Positions 53,054 to 59,945 are shown, counted from the first letter of the stretch. The stretch: DNA of 59,945 nucleotides from JBDNJM01 sp041687755 (GCA_041687755.1 JBDNJM010000192.1:1-59945), one strand, 5' to 3'. Notes: generated by a model from the letters alone, not told the origin. Program-made: numbers and translations.

Positions 53054-54025
53054 ATGCCCGCCTCAGCGCCCCTAGCACAGCAGCGTAGAGCACCGGTTTC
53101 CTAAACCCTGGGGCACCTGGTCCGCTCGCTGTACCAGCGCGGCAAAGGTCGCTTTCACCTGCGCCACAACTGTGCCCGGGAGTGGCTCCAGGAAGCGTTC
53201 GGCATCTCGGTTCGTACCGTGAGTAGGGCTAGGTCCTGGCTGGAGAAGGAGCTGGGCTTCCTACGCTCCACAGGACGAGGTTGGTTCACCCTGGAGCCCT
53301 CCTGGAAGCGCCCCCAGCCTGTACAAGTGGCACCCTCAAGGGGGGCCCAGATGTGTACAACTGGCACTCCCTACAACCAGACCCTTCTTGCAGAAGGCTC
53401 TCTTGACCAGAAACCGACTGCGCCGAGTCTCCCTGGTTCTTGCTCACCAGGACTTAGGAGGGGGCAGCCTCCTGAGTCCTCGGGGGCTCCCAACCCCAGG
53501 GATATCCGGCACGAAGACCTGAGGAACGTGGGGCGGCTGATGGCGCTGTTCGACGCCTTCGTTGCCCGAGGAGAACTCCAGGACACCCTCCCGGAGCGAG
53601 TCGCCTTCGCAGGCTCAGCCCAGGACTGCCTGGCCAAGGGGCAGAGACCGGGAGCCATGCTGCGGCATCGGGTCAAGCAAGGCCTGCTCAACTGGTGCAC
53701 CAACGCCGGTGAAAGCGCCGTGTACACCGCCATCAAGCGCCACCTGGGCCTGCTCGAGCCCCTGGAAAGCCCGCCTGTACCCAGGCGGGCTGTTGCAGCA
53801 CCCAAGCTCGAGCTGACGCCAGACGCGGCGGTGCTGTTTGCTCAACGAAGGGCTCCTCGAAGCTGGAGCCCTGAGCGGGCTCAGCAGGCACAACTGGAGC
53901 TGGCCAACGGGGAGCTCAAGCGTCGCCAGGCTCAGCACCAGGCAAGCCAGGAGCGAGGAGTGGGGGGGCTGAGCCTGGCCGGATTCTCGCTCGGAGGGCT
54001 TGCTCCGAGCCCTGGTGGAGCGTGA
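53054..54025 (+). CDS. Replication-initiator-like winged-helix protein, 5' in-frame stop
   Basis: The recognisable protein starts before the first usual start codon (GTG 53219): the frame upstream reads LVRSLYQRGKGRFHLRHNCA, then REWLQEAFGISVRTVSRARS, a helix-turn-helix that GTG 53219 would cut in half. Going further back there is TAA at 53102 and then MPASAPLAQQRRAPVS from ATG 53054. So either translation starts at a CTG after the TAA, or the TAA replaces a CAA (Gln) in a 323-residue protein. The C-terminal part (DIRHEDLRNVGRLMALFDAF) is unrecognised; the layout recalls plasmid initiators. Two TGTACAAxTGGCAC repeats lie inside the gene. Confidence 0.6.
53320..53370. repeat. Two TGTACAAsTGGCAC repeats inside the initiator-like gene
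   Basis: TGTACAAGTGGCACCC at 53320 and TGTACAACTGGCACTCC at 53354, 34 bases apart and so in different reading frames, which argues for a DNA-level role such as initiator-binding iterons. Confidence 0.5.
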
Positions 54026-54077
54026 TGCACGACATGCGCTCGGGCTTTGAAAACCGTTCCGCACGTGGGTAGATTCT

Positions 54078-54087
54078 GTTCCGGAAC
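54078..54087 (+). promoter_or_regulatory. GTTCCGGAAC palindrome at the ATPase start
   Basis: Perfect 10-bp palindrome ending four bases before ATG 54092; CGTTCCGCA (54054) and CGGAACG (54105) nearby repeat the half-sites. Candidate operator. Confidence 0.45.
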
Positions 54088-54091
54088 ACTT

Positions 54092-55150
54092 ATGGGAACA
54101 CCGAACGGAACGCCGCCAGCCTCAGGATTTCGCACCCGAGCTATCGCTGAAGTCGAAGGCACAGCGCGCACCCAGCGCTGGCTTGTCGAGTCGCTGTGGG
54201 CCGAGGAAGGCGTGGGCATCCTCGGCGGGACACCCAAGACCGGCAAGACGTGGGCCACCTTGGAGCTGGCCATCAGCGTGGCTTCAGGTCGCCCCGCTTT
54301 CGGTCGCTTCGAGGTGCCTCAGCCTGGGCCCGTGGTGGTGTACCCAGCGGAGGACCATCCGGGGGCGATGCGCAATCGCATCGAGATGCTGTGCAAGCAC
54401 AAGGGGCTGACGCTGGATGGGCTACCGCTGTACTTGCTCGAAGCTGAGCAGGTGCATCTGGATGAGGAGGGGGACCGGGAGAGCTTGGAGGCGGTGCTTG
54501 CACAGCATCAGCCGCGCTTGCTGGTGCTTGACCCTCTGGTGCGGCTGCACAAAGGCAGCGAGAGCAACGCGCAGCACATCGCTGAACTTCTGGGCTACCT
54601 GCGCTCGGTGCAGCGCCGCTTTCAGGTCGCCATCGCTGTGACCCACCATCTGGCCAAGCAGAAGACCAAGGCTGCGGGGCTGCAGCCTGGCCAGGCGCTG
54701 CGAGGTTCAGGCGACCTTCACGCCTGGGGAGACTCCAACCTGTATCTGAGCAAGCTCGAGGGAGGCGTCGTCGCTATGACAGTCGAGCATCGCCAGGCGC
54801 CGTCGCTCGAGGAACCGCTGTACTACAAGCTGAGCTTGGAGGGTGAAGCCGCCTGGCTCGAGGTGCTCGATGAGCTGCCTGAGCACGTCGTGCAACCTGT
54901 TGCTTCACAGGCAGCCAGGCCGAGCAGGGCTGGTGGGCAGGCGGTGGCTGCCCCTCTGGACGGTCAGATTCTCGAGGCGTTGGCTGCAAGCGGGGGGCTG
55001 TCGCAGGTCGAGCTTCGCAAGCAGCTGCGCGTTCGCAACCAGAAGCTGACTGAGGTGCTGCGACAGCTGGTCGCCACCAAGCGCATCGAGCGCCAGGGGC
55101 GGCGCTGGGTGTTGTGTGCTACCGAGCTCGAACCTGAAGGGGCCCTGTGA
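54092..55150 (+). CDS. RecA-fold AAA ATPase, RepA/RSF1010-type helicase-like
   Basis: 352 residues from ATG 54092 (TTG 54047 also possible). Walker A GGTPKTGKTW at 45-54, Walker B RLLVLDPLVRLH, then AIAVTHHLAKQ and LRGSGDLHAWGDSNLYLSK, the pattern of the AAA_25 family with hexameric plasmid helicases RepA. The C-terminal 60 residues form a winged-helix-like tail (SQVELRKQLRVRNQKLTEVL). Expected to unwind DNA at a plasmid origin or to load replication proteins. Overlaps the next gene by four bases. Confidence 0.85.
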   Translation: MGTPNGTPPASGFRTRAIAEVEGTARTQRWLVESLWAEEGVGILGGTPKTGKTWATLELAISVASGRPAFGRFEVPQPGPVVVYPAEDHPGAMRNRIEMLCKHKGLTLDGLPLYLLEAEQVHLDEEGDRESLEAVLAQHQPRLLVLDPLVRLHKGSESNAQHIAELLGYLRSVQRRFQVAIAVTHHLAKQKTKAAGLQPGQALRGSGDLHAWGDSNLYLSKLEGGVVAMTVEHRQAPSLEEPLYYKLSLEGEAAWLEVLDELPEHVVQPVASQAARPSRAGGQAVAAPLDGQILEALAASGGLSQVELRKQLRVRNQKLTEVLRQLVATKRIERQGRRWVLCATELEPEGAL

Positions 55151-55422
55151 GCGAGAACGGATGGCAGCTGGTTTCGATTCCTGCTCATCAACTGCGTGGC
55201 CCGACAGATGAGGGCGAGCTCGTTCGTAAGGGGCACGTCCTGTTTCACAAGCAGGAGTGGTTACGAGTCACGAGCCTCGAGCACGACGAACTCCGCCGAG
55301 TCATCTGTGGTTGGGGAGCTGTGCTCTGGGAAGGCGAGAGGCAGCGAATGCAGGCCGGGAGCCGCCAGTTCGAGTTTCAAGTGGACGAACAGGTGCAGGT
55401 ACGTGCAGAACTCGAGAGCTGA
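55147..55422 (+). CDS. Small protein of unknown function, coupled to the ATPase
   Basis: 91 residues starting with GTG in the overlap GTGA with the ATPase stop. Opens SENGWQLVSIPAHQLRGPTD and contains RRVICGWGAVLWEGERQRM. No motif recognised. The coupling suggests a role with the ATPase. Confidence 0.65.
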   Translation: MSENGWQLVSIPAHQLRGPTDEGELVRKGHVLFHKQEWLRVTSLEHDELRRVICGWGAVLWEGERQRMQAGSRQFEFQVDEQVQVRAELES

Positions 55423-55545
55423 GACGGGGGTGCTTGCACTGGAAGAGCCGCAAGTGTCAGGAAAGCAACCGAGGTCCCTGAGCCTTCACTACTTGCGACA
55501 CTCGGTGGGGAGCTTGCAAGCAGGGGTGCGTACTGTGCTTGGTGA

Positions 55546-55645
55546 GCACCCTGGAGCAGCAGTTTTCCATAGATGCCCCGAACGTAAGGGCCCCCAAGAG
55601 CCCGGGAGTGAGGGCCTGCTGTGGAAAACTGCTGCTCCAGGGTGC
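55546..55645. repeat. 24-bp perfect inverted repeat in the gap before the next operon
   Basis: Arms 55546-55569 and 55622-55645 are exact complements (24 bp), with a GC-rich 52-base interior that can pair further. The gap (55423-55710) has no gene. Such a long exact stem suggests a structured RNA, terminator or origin element. Confidence 0.85.
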
Positions 55646-55710
55646 AAGCGCGTTTCCGAGCCCTCGCCTCCCCACGTTGCCGTACGGTAGCTGGCTCCGT
55701 TACCGCGACC

Positions 55711-56709
55711 ATGTACACCCCGCTCCAAGAGCTTCGTGCCGCCGCTGTCATCGAGTATGAGCGGCGACCAGGACACCTGGTAGCCCACCTGCACGAGGAG
55801 GTTCCCCGCCAGCTCGGGGTTTCTCCGACGGGCGAGTACTTCCGGTGGAACTCAGCGAGCCTGCTTCGAACTCAGCTGCCCTGGTTGATGTGTGATGTGC
55901 GAGCCGTGGTTCTGAACCCGAGCACTCACGAGCAGGCCCCCAGCGTTAGCTCTCGAACCACCCGGCTGTGGGCTCGCCATCGAGCAAGCCTTTTCGAGCT
56001 GCTGCACTCCTTCTTTTCCTCAGGCTGTCCGCAGGATGTGTCCTTCCTGGGCGGGCACCCTGTCGCCTGGCGGGACGCGTTGAGTGCCCATGTTGTGTTC
56101 AACCATCTCTCCAGCTCAGCGGGCCGTACTCGACCACGGACTCACGAGGTGGGGGATGAGGTATCGCTACGTCTCCGGCTTGCTCGAGGCCCGGCCTTGA
56201 GAGTTTCAACCGGAGGGTTCCTGTGGGAGCTGCCCGAGGAGTTCCTTGGTGGGGCTCAGCGCCTCTTGTTGAGCTCTCGGCATGAGACCCGTGTGCTGGC
56301 TGGTCAACGAGCGAGAAGCAGCTCTGAAACCCTCTCGGCGCTCAGCACCTTGGAGGCTCGGCTGGATGGTGCGGCACAGGCCCCGCAATACGACATGTTC
56401 GGCTCGCGTTCTGAGTACCTCAGCCTAGCTCGAGCCACTGGCGCTGTGGATGCAAGCTCCACTGAATCGCCCGATGAGGTGCGCCACTCCGCAGGCATCC
56501 TGGATGCACAGGTGATTGAAGCCATACGGGTTCGCACTCCGGCCCGGAAGCTCCCGGTTGTTGACACCCTTAACTTGCACGTCTCGAGGAGCTCGGGACG
56601 TCTCATGGAGATTGAGGTCAGCTCGCGCGAGACGGCCTCGGGTGGCGAGGACGAAAAGTGGCTGCGCTCTGCGGCCCACAAGCTGGGGTGGAGGCCATCC
56701 GATGCCTAA
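55711..56709 (+). CDS. Unrecognised protein, first gene of the element's main operon
   Basis: 332 residues from ATG 55711 (MYTPLQELRAAAVIEYERRP); the open frame continues upstream through the inverted repeat, so this start is preferred. Contains QPLWLMCD-like and FLWELPEEFLGGAQRL stretches but no family motif I recognise. HVVFNHLSSSAGRTRPRTHE looked at first like a JAB metal site but lacks the needed spacing. Its stop overlaps the next ATG by eight bases (ATGCCTAA), so the two are translated together. In PRTRC systems this position is often held by protein B or E; equivalence cannot be shown here. Confidence 0.7.
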   Translation: MYTPLQELRAAAVIEYERRPGHLVAHLHEEVPRQLGVSPTGEYFRWNSASLLRTQLPWLMCDVRAVVLNPSTHEQAPSVSSRTTRLWARHRASLFELLHSFFSSGCPQDVSFLGGHPVAWRDALSAHVVFNHLSSSAGRTRPRTHEVGDEVSLRLRLARGPALRVSTGGFLWELPEEFLGGAQRLLLSSRHETRVLAGQRARSSSETLSALSTLEARLDGAAQAPQYDMFGSRSEYLSLARATGAVDASSTESPDEVRHSAGILDAQVIEAIRVRTPARKLPVVDTLNLHVSRSSGRLMEIEVSSRETASGGEDEKWLRSAAHKLGWRPSDA

Positions 56710-57715
56710 GACCGAGGCCTCCTCTCAACGCATTCAGGTCTGCTCAGCGGCTGTTCAGCTGAGTCGGGGTGATGGGGGCGGGCTCGACTTTCAGGTTGTG
56801 AAGGACGCAGAGGGATACTCGAGCGACGCAAGCTTCGAACTTCTCTACGAGCTACAGGATGCATCTCCTCAGCGGCTGCTCTCGAGGCTCTCGCGCAAGT
56901 GGGCAGGGCAAGTATATGCGCGTTGTTCGGCCTACCTCGAGGATGGCGCTGAAGCTGGCTTTGGATGGGCAGGTTCTGCCATCATCGATGGACTTGAGGT
57001 GCTGGCGTCCGAGAAAGTGAAGGATGCAGCCCGAGTTGAGCTGCCCATAACGGGAGTTGGAGTGAGTGGACCCACGGAAGGGTTCGTTGTGGTCGAGGCG
57101 GTTGCCTCGGAAGGAGGGGATGTGGGTGATGAAACACAGACTGGGGTTGAGAGCTCCTCAGAATCCGGAGGGCTGCGTGCACCGCAGGTTCAGCTCGAGG
57201 AGTACTCGGAGGGGCTCGACAGCAAGGGAGTCGAGGCACTGCAGAGGCTTTCGAGTGCGTACGAGCAGCGCGAGGCAGACCTACTTGCTCGATTGCAAGC
57301 TCCGCGAGGACGGACTGACCTTGGCTCTCTGGTCGAGCAGGCGGGCGTGGACTACGGCAGCGTGCTCAAGGCCGCTCAGGATGCGGCGCAAAAGGCAACC
57401 CAACCTGTTGCCGAACAATTGCAGCGCTACCTCACCGCGCTTCCGGAGCACCTCAAGGAGCAGGGCAAGCGTTCGTTCGGAGACTTGGAGACGAACCAGG
57501 ACTTCGTCCGGCGGCTTCGCGGAGTCTTGGCGCTGCTTGGCATGGGGGTGGAATGTTCCAAGTGTCAGACACCTGCATCCCCTGAGTGCGCGAAGCACGG
57601 CGCCAGCAGTGGGCGGTTTCTCTTCCTCCACTCTCGGACCCAGGCGGGGGATACGGGTCGTCATCACGGCGCAACTCGGACTATGCCAGCCTATCGGCTG
57701 ATTCAGAGGCTCTAG
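56702..57715 (+). CDS. Unrecognised protein with C-terminal zinc-finger-like motif
   Basis: 337 residues from ATG 56702. Two parts: an N-terminal half with FELLYELQDASPQRLLSRLS and Ser/Gly/Glu-rich linker near residue 125-160, then a helical part (AALQRLSSAYEQREADLLAR-type heptads) and a C-terminal VECSKCQTPASPECAKHG, which offers four possible zinc ligands (three Cys, one His). Translationally coupled to the gene before. Function unknown; possibly an adaptor or DNA-binding component of the element. Confidence 0.7.
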   Translation: MPKTEASSQRIQVCSAAVQLSRGDGGGLDFQVVKDAEGYSSDASFELLYELQDASPQRLLSRLSRKWAGQVYARCSAYLEDGAEAGFGWAGSAIIDGLEVLASEKVKDAARVELPITGVGVSGPTEGFVVVEAVASEGGDVGDETQTGVESSSESGGLRAPQVQLEEYSEGLDSKGVEALQRLSSAYEQREADLLARLQAPRGRTDLGSLVEQAGVDYGSVLKAAQDAAQKATQPVAEQLQRYLTALPEHLKEQGKRSFGDLETNQDFVRRLRGVLALLGMGVECSKCQTPASPECAKHGASSGRFLFLHSRTQAGDTGRHHGATRTMPAYRLIQRL

Positions 57716-57756
57716 GGCTGGATGTAACCCTTTTTGTATCTGTGGTTTATGGGTTC

Positions 57757-57797
57757 GTGACAACCTAACGTGTCACCATGGGTGTCACTTTTGTGAC
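57757..57797 (+). promoter_or_regulatory. Four alternating GTGAC half-sites before the ubiquitin-like gene
   Basis: GTGACA at 57757, TGTCAC at 57771 and 57783, GTGACG at 57793. Forward and reverse copies within 41 bases, in a locally AT-richer gap 70-110 bases before the start at 57866. Likely a promoter with a dimeric repressor site. Confidence 0.5.
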
Positions 57798-57865
57798 GGG
57801 CCGGGGGTAGTGCTTGCGGTGGAGGGGGTGAGCCCTCCGCACCACCCCTGACCTGAGAGAATCCC

Positions 57866-58135
57866 ATGCTCCCGAACAGCCAGCCGACCTTCGCTCCCGT
57901 CACCGTCCGAGACCCGCTCGGCAACGTCTCTCGTGTGACCCTGCCCTCGCGCACGCCTTCGCTTGCGGAGCTCGTGACCCAGGCGGGTCTCACTCCGTCC
58001 CAGGTCGTTGTGCGCGACACCAAGGGGCACCCTGTCACCACCGATGAACGGTTCCTTGAGCTGTTGGGGGGGCGCACCGTGCGCGAGAAGCTCTCGGTGA
58101 CCTTCAATATCGCGTTCCACCTGCACGCCGGTTAG
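57866..58135 (+). CDS. Small possible ubiquitin-like (beta-grasp) protein
   Basis: 89 residues. Strand-turn-strand FAPVTVRDPLGNVSRVTLPS, a helix in PSLAELVTQAGLTPSQVVVR, and a final strand LSVTFNIAFHLHAG ending one residue after Ala-Gly. Length, predicted order and the ending resemble PRTRC protein C and other bacterial ubiquitin-like proteins, which close with F-x-(5-9)-G. The gene is followed after two bases by the membrane protein and then by the ThiF gene, which is the context of ubiquitin-like conjugation operons. The fold is inferred; no sequence match is claimed. Confidence 0.55.
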   Translation: MLPNSQPTFAPVTVRDPLGNVSRVTLPSRTPSLAELVTQAGLTPSQVVVRDTKGHPVTTDERFLELLGGRTVREKLSVTFNIAFHLHAG

Positions 58136-58137
58136 TC

Positions 58138-58752
58138 GTGCAAGGCGTGCGTAAGTGGCTCCACGCCTTGACGCGCGGCATCGAGAGCGCCTATGGAGCG
58201 CTCAACGAGATGTTGCTCGGGCTGGGGGCTTCGCCCTCCGTTAGCACCAGCTTGGCCCTGGCAGCCACGGCTTACCTCTGCCTCGTAGCCCTAGCGAGCC
58301 TTCTTCTGTTCGGAGCCTGGCTGTTCGCCAGCTCGAAGCAAGGGAGAGAGCAAGCCACCTCGGATGGGAGCGACGCCAGCGAGCTAGGCGGGATTCCTGC
58401 CCCGCCACTGAACGAGCTTGAGCAGGAGCTGGTGGCGAGCAGGGGCCTGCGGCCCATCGTCCATCCCGGAGGCGTGAGTTATGCAGGCACGTTGCGACCG
58501 ACCGCAAGAGCCAAGCCCCTCCCGGTAGTCATCAGCTGGTCGTCATCTGGCGGCCACTGGATTCTGCTTCTCAAGCGCACACCGAGCTACTTGCTCAAGA
58601 GCCGCTATAGGGCCTGTCTGCAAGCCCCAACCGCTGAAGGTCAGACGCTTCACATGCATGACGAGCGCCTCCCGCTAACCAGACTCTCAGCCTACCTGAA
58701 CTCAGTGGAGGCGCTACTCGCCCAACTCATCACCGCCCATGGAGGGGAGTGA
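58138..58752 (+). CDS. Membrane-anchored protein, possible E2-like partner
   Basis: 204 residues from GTG 58138, two bases after the previous stop. Amphipathic N-terminus, a strong membrane helix at about 37-63 (SLALAATAYLCLVALASLLL), a polar linker, then a compact domain from residue 100: RPIVHPGGVSYAGTLRPTA, PLPVVISWSSSGGHWILLL, and SRYRACLQAPTAEGQTLHMH. Cys160 is the only Cys outside the membrane helix. An E2-like role (PRTRC protein B type) is suggested by position between the small protein and ThiF and by this lone Cys; the fold is not proven. It overlaps the ThiF gene if GTG 58749 is used. Confidence 0.5.
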   Translation: MQGVRKWLHALTRGIESAYGALNEMLLGLGASPSVSTSLALAATAYLCLVALASLLLFGAWLFASSKQGREQATSDGSDASELGGIPAPPLNELEQELVASRGLRPIVHPGGVSYAGTLRPTARAKPLPVVISWSSSGGHWILLLKRTPSYLLKSRYRACLQAPTAEGQTLHMHDERLPLTRLSAYLNSVEALLAQLITAHGGE

Positions 58753-58754
58753 CT

Positions 58755-59528
58755 ATGAGCAGACTCCGCACACGTAAGAGCGCAGCTTACGACGAGCGCA
58801 TCAACGCTCGCTCAGGGTCGAACCTCAACACGCTTACCTCAAGGCATCTGCTGCTAGTCGGGTACGGGGGGCTAGGCGCCAACCTCGCTCAGCTTCTGAG
58901 CGGCTACCCCTGGGGGAGCATCACCGTGGTTGACCCAGAACTTGCGGAACTGAGCAATCTCGGGCGCACCCCGTTCGGCCTTGACGATGTTGGCAAGCCC
59001 AAGGTGGCGCACGTGCGGCGCGTTCTCGCTCGCAGCAAGCCCAGCGGGACTCGCTGGAGTAGCTACCACGGCAGTGGCCAGCAGCTTCTCGTTGAGAACC
59101 CGTTCGGGTTCACGGCCATCGTTGCTGCTGTGGACAACGACCGCTCGAGGCTTCAGCTCCAGCGCTCTGCTCTCAGCCTGAACCTGAACTTCTACACGGC
59201 AGGCCTTGAGGCGAACCAGTCCGGTCGCTCCGGCTACGCCTTCTCGAGGCCAGCAGGGGAGGGAGCTGGGTGCATCGGCTGCTGGCTGCTCGGTGTCGAG
59301 CGACAACCTCAGGCCTGTGATGCACCCGAGTCCGTGGCTCATGCCCCGACCGTGCACATCGTCGCTTCCATTCTCGCGGACATGCTCATCGAGCAGGAGG
59401 TCTCGAGCGCATCTCAGAGCGAGCGAGGTGCCGCTGATAGCTCGCTGAATTTCTTCGCCTGGAGTGGTCTGCACCACCAGCAGGTCGCTCCGAACCCAGG
59501 CTGCACCGTATGCAGCGCATCCGCATGA
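58755..59528 (+). CDS. ThiF/E1-like adenylating enzyme
   Basis: 257 residues from ATG 58755, six to eight bases after a strong GGAGGGGAG site. E1 fold: VGYGGLG at 35-41, VVDPELAELSNLGRTPFG with Asp60 and Arg71, GKPKVAHVRR with Lys81, and VAAVDNDRSR; all adenylation residues are present. Two Cys pairs, CIGC (173/176) and CTVC (250/253), would bind zinc; Cys188 in QACDAPES is a candidate catalytic Cys. Length fits PRTRC ThiF proteins and HesA/MoeB-type E1s. It should adenylate the C-terminus of the small protein encoded two genes before. Confidence 0.88.
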   Translation: MSRLRTRKSAAYDERINARSGSNLNTLTSRHLLLVGYGGLGANLAQLLSGYPWGSITVVDPELAELSNLGRTPFGLDDVGKPKVAHVRRVLARSKPSGTRWSSYHGSGQQLLVENPFGFTAIVAAVDNDRSRLQLQRSALSLNLNFYTAGLEANQSGRSGYAFSRPAGEGAGCIGCWLLGVERQPQACDAPESVAHAPTVHIVASILADMLIEQEVSSASQSERGAADSSLNFFAWSGLHHQQVAPNPGCTVCSASA

Positions 59529-59532
59529 CCCC

Positions 59533-59748
59533 ATGAACCGATTCATCCTCGCCACCTTGTTGCTCGCTGCCTGCAGCTCCTGCACAAGCACTTCTCGGGA
59601 CTTCTTGACCAGCGAGGGCGCCAGCCCACGCGTGCGCATCGTGAGCACTGAGGAGGCGACCATTCGCGCGCAACTGCTCTGGCAGCACATCAAGCTGCAC
59701 TACCTGCGCTGGAAGCTTGAGCGTGTTCGCACTTCAAGCCGCTCATAG
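59533..59748 (+). CDS. Small lipoprotein at the end of the ThiF operon
   Basis: 71 residues from ATG 59533, four bases after the ThiF stop. MNRFILATLLLAACSSCTST is a lipoprotein signal with LAAC, leaving about 57 residues with a charged amphipathic helix (TEEATIRAQLLWQHIKLHYL). Such a gene coupled to an E1 gene is unexpected and supports a membrane-related job for the operon. No family recognised. Confidence 0.7.
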   Translation: MNRFILATLLLAACSSCTSTSRDFLTSEGASPRVRIVSTEEATIRAQLLWQHIKLHYLRWKLERVRTSSRS

Positions 59749-59901
59749 CAACTTCACCACACCTCTACCACCTGGAAAAAAGCATGCGACCCATCGCTTC
59801 CATCCGGTGGTGTACCAGTAGGTCTGTAAATGCGCTGGCCGCATGCTGAGCCGCTCCTCGGTTCGGAGCATCGTCCGATTCTTCGGGCGCTCCCGAGCCG
59901 C

Positions 59902-59929
59902 AGCGGCAGCCCCCGAGGGGGCTGCCGCT
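59902..59929 (+). terminator. Strong hairpin after the ThiF/lipoprotein operon
   Basis: 12-13 bp perfect stem (AGCGGCAGCCCC at 59902-59913 against 59918-59929) with a minimal loop, 153 bases beyond the lipoprotein stop. The T-run of an intrinsic terminator is absent. From 59749 to 59901 no gene is seen. Confidence 0.5.
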
Positions 59930-59945
59930 GAAGGCGGCCGAGGCA

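Larger units (their letters stand above)
52965..59945. mobile_element. Plasmid-like element, left part (right end outside the window)
   Basis: Begins inside a toxin gene and continues past the window end. Codon use and composition differ from the left 50 kb (more CTCGAG, GCT, CAG and TG-rich codons, fewer GCG/CGC runs). Gene content is plasmid-like: initiator-like winged helix, RecA-fold ATPase and a PRTRC-like set (possible ubiquitin-like protein, ThiF protein). No recombinase or clear end repeat seen. Confidence 0.55.

Noticed and set aside
56086..56150. JAB-type metallopeptidase site in the 332-residue protein
   Set aside because: HVVFNHLSSSAG looks similar, but the HxH spacing, downstream Asp and upstream Glu of the JAB motif are not there.
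1..59945. CRISPR array
   Set aside because: No series of identical repeats with equal spacers; the phased repeats at 52247 are only three and lie in a promoter region.
1..59945. rRNA genes
   Set aside because: No stretches resembling conserved rRNA segments.

Overview
The window is high-GC DNA, with dense, mostly extracytoplasmic gene content and few clear Shine-Dalgarno sites. A Ser/Thr kinase with a TPR tail, ECF sigma factors fused to a membrane anchor and a large outer domain, many lipoproteins and a propeller/nuclease-rich secretome suggest a Planctomycetota-like bacterium. This is an inference from gene architecture; no phylogenetic marker gene is present.

Layout. 1-14.5 kb is a chromosomal, mainly housekeeping and secretome block: a TPR Ser/Thr kinase broken by two in-frame stops, an M61-type peptidase, a Fes-like esterase, a GFA protein, a di-haem peroxidase, a two-domain VOC protein, a class-C beta-lactamase-like hydrolase, a PadR regulator with its membrane partner, a beta-propeller lipoprotein and a haloalkane-dehalogenase-like lipoprotein. 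15-19.4 kb holds a catalase-peroxidase with a lipoprotein signal, a phage-collar-type protein with a 3' frameshift and an NHL-propeller lipoprotein. 19.4-26.1 kb is a surface-glycan cluster: a Gfo/Idh/MocA dehydrogenase and a DegT aminotransferase, then a tightly overlapped leftward operon of glycosyltransferase, methyltransferase, FemAB/DegT-like hybrid and sulfotransferase. 26.6-28.9 kb is a hydrolase plus tautomerase pair divergent from a TetR gene, with a perfect inverted repeat between them. 29-38 kb holds a decayed lipoprotein gene, a regulator-type propeller flanked by direct repeats, three endonuclease/exonuclease/phosphatase domains in two genes and an S41 protease.

38-53 kb is a scrambled accessory zone with truncated genes (sigma fusion, STAS-like protein, AAA/DUF4143 ATPase, DUF433), palindromes, short dispersed repeats, a tRNA-Arg(CCU) with a detached 3' tRNA fragment 4.6 kb away, two near-identical tyrosine recombinases, a complete 901-residue membrane-tethered sigma factor and a nucleotidyltransferase toxin-antitoxin-like pair with helically phased repeats. 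53-60 kb is compositionally different and looks like one end of a plasmid or integrated plasmid-like element. It carries a winged-helix initiator-like gene, a RecA-fold ATPase and a compact operon with a small possible ubiquitin-like protein, a membrane-anchored possible E2-like protein, a ThiF/E1-like enzyme with two Cys pairs and a small lipoprotein. It resembles PRTRC-type plasmid modules in logic, but the membrane anchor and lipoprotein make it look like a different, membrane-facing version. This is the best candidate for an undescribed system.

A recurring theme is gene decay by single transitions: at least six in-frame stops (TGA, TAG, TAA) sit where a Trp or Gln codon would fit, next to several frameshifts.
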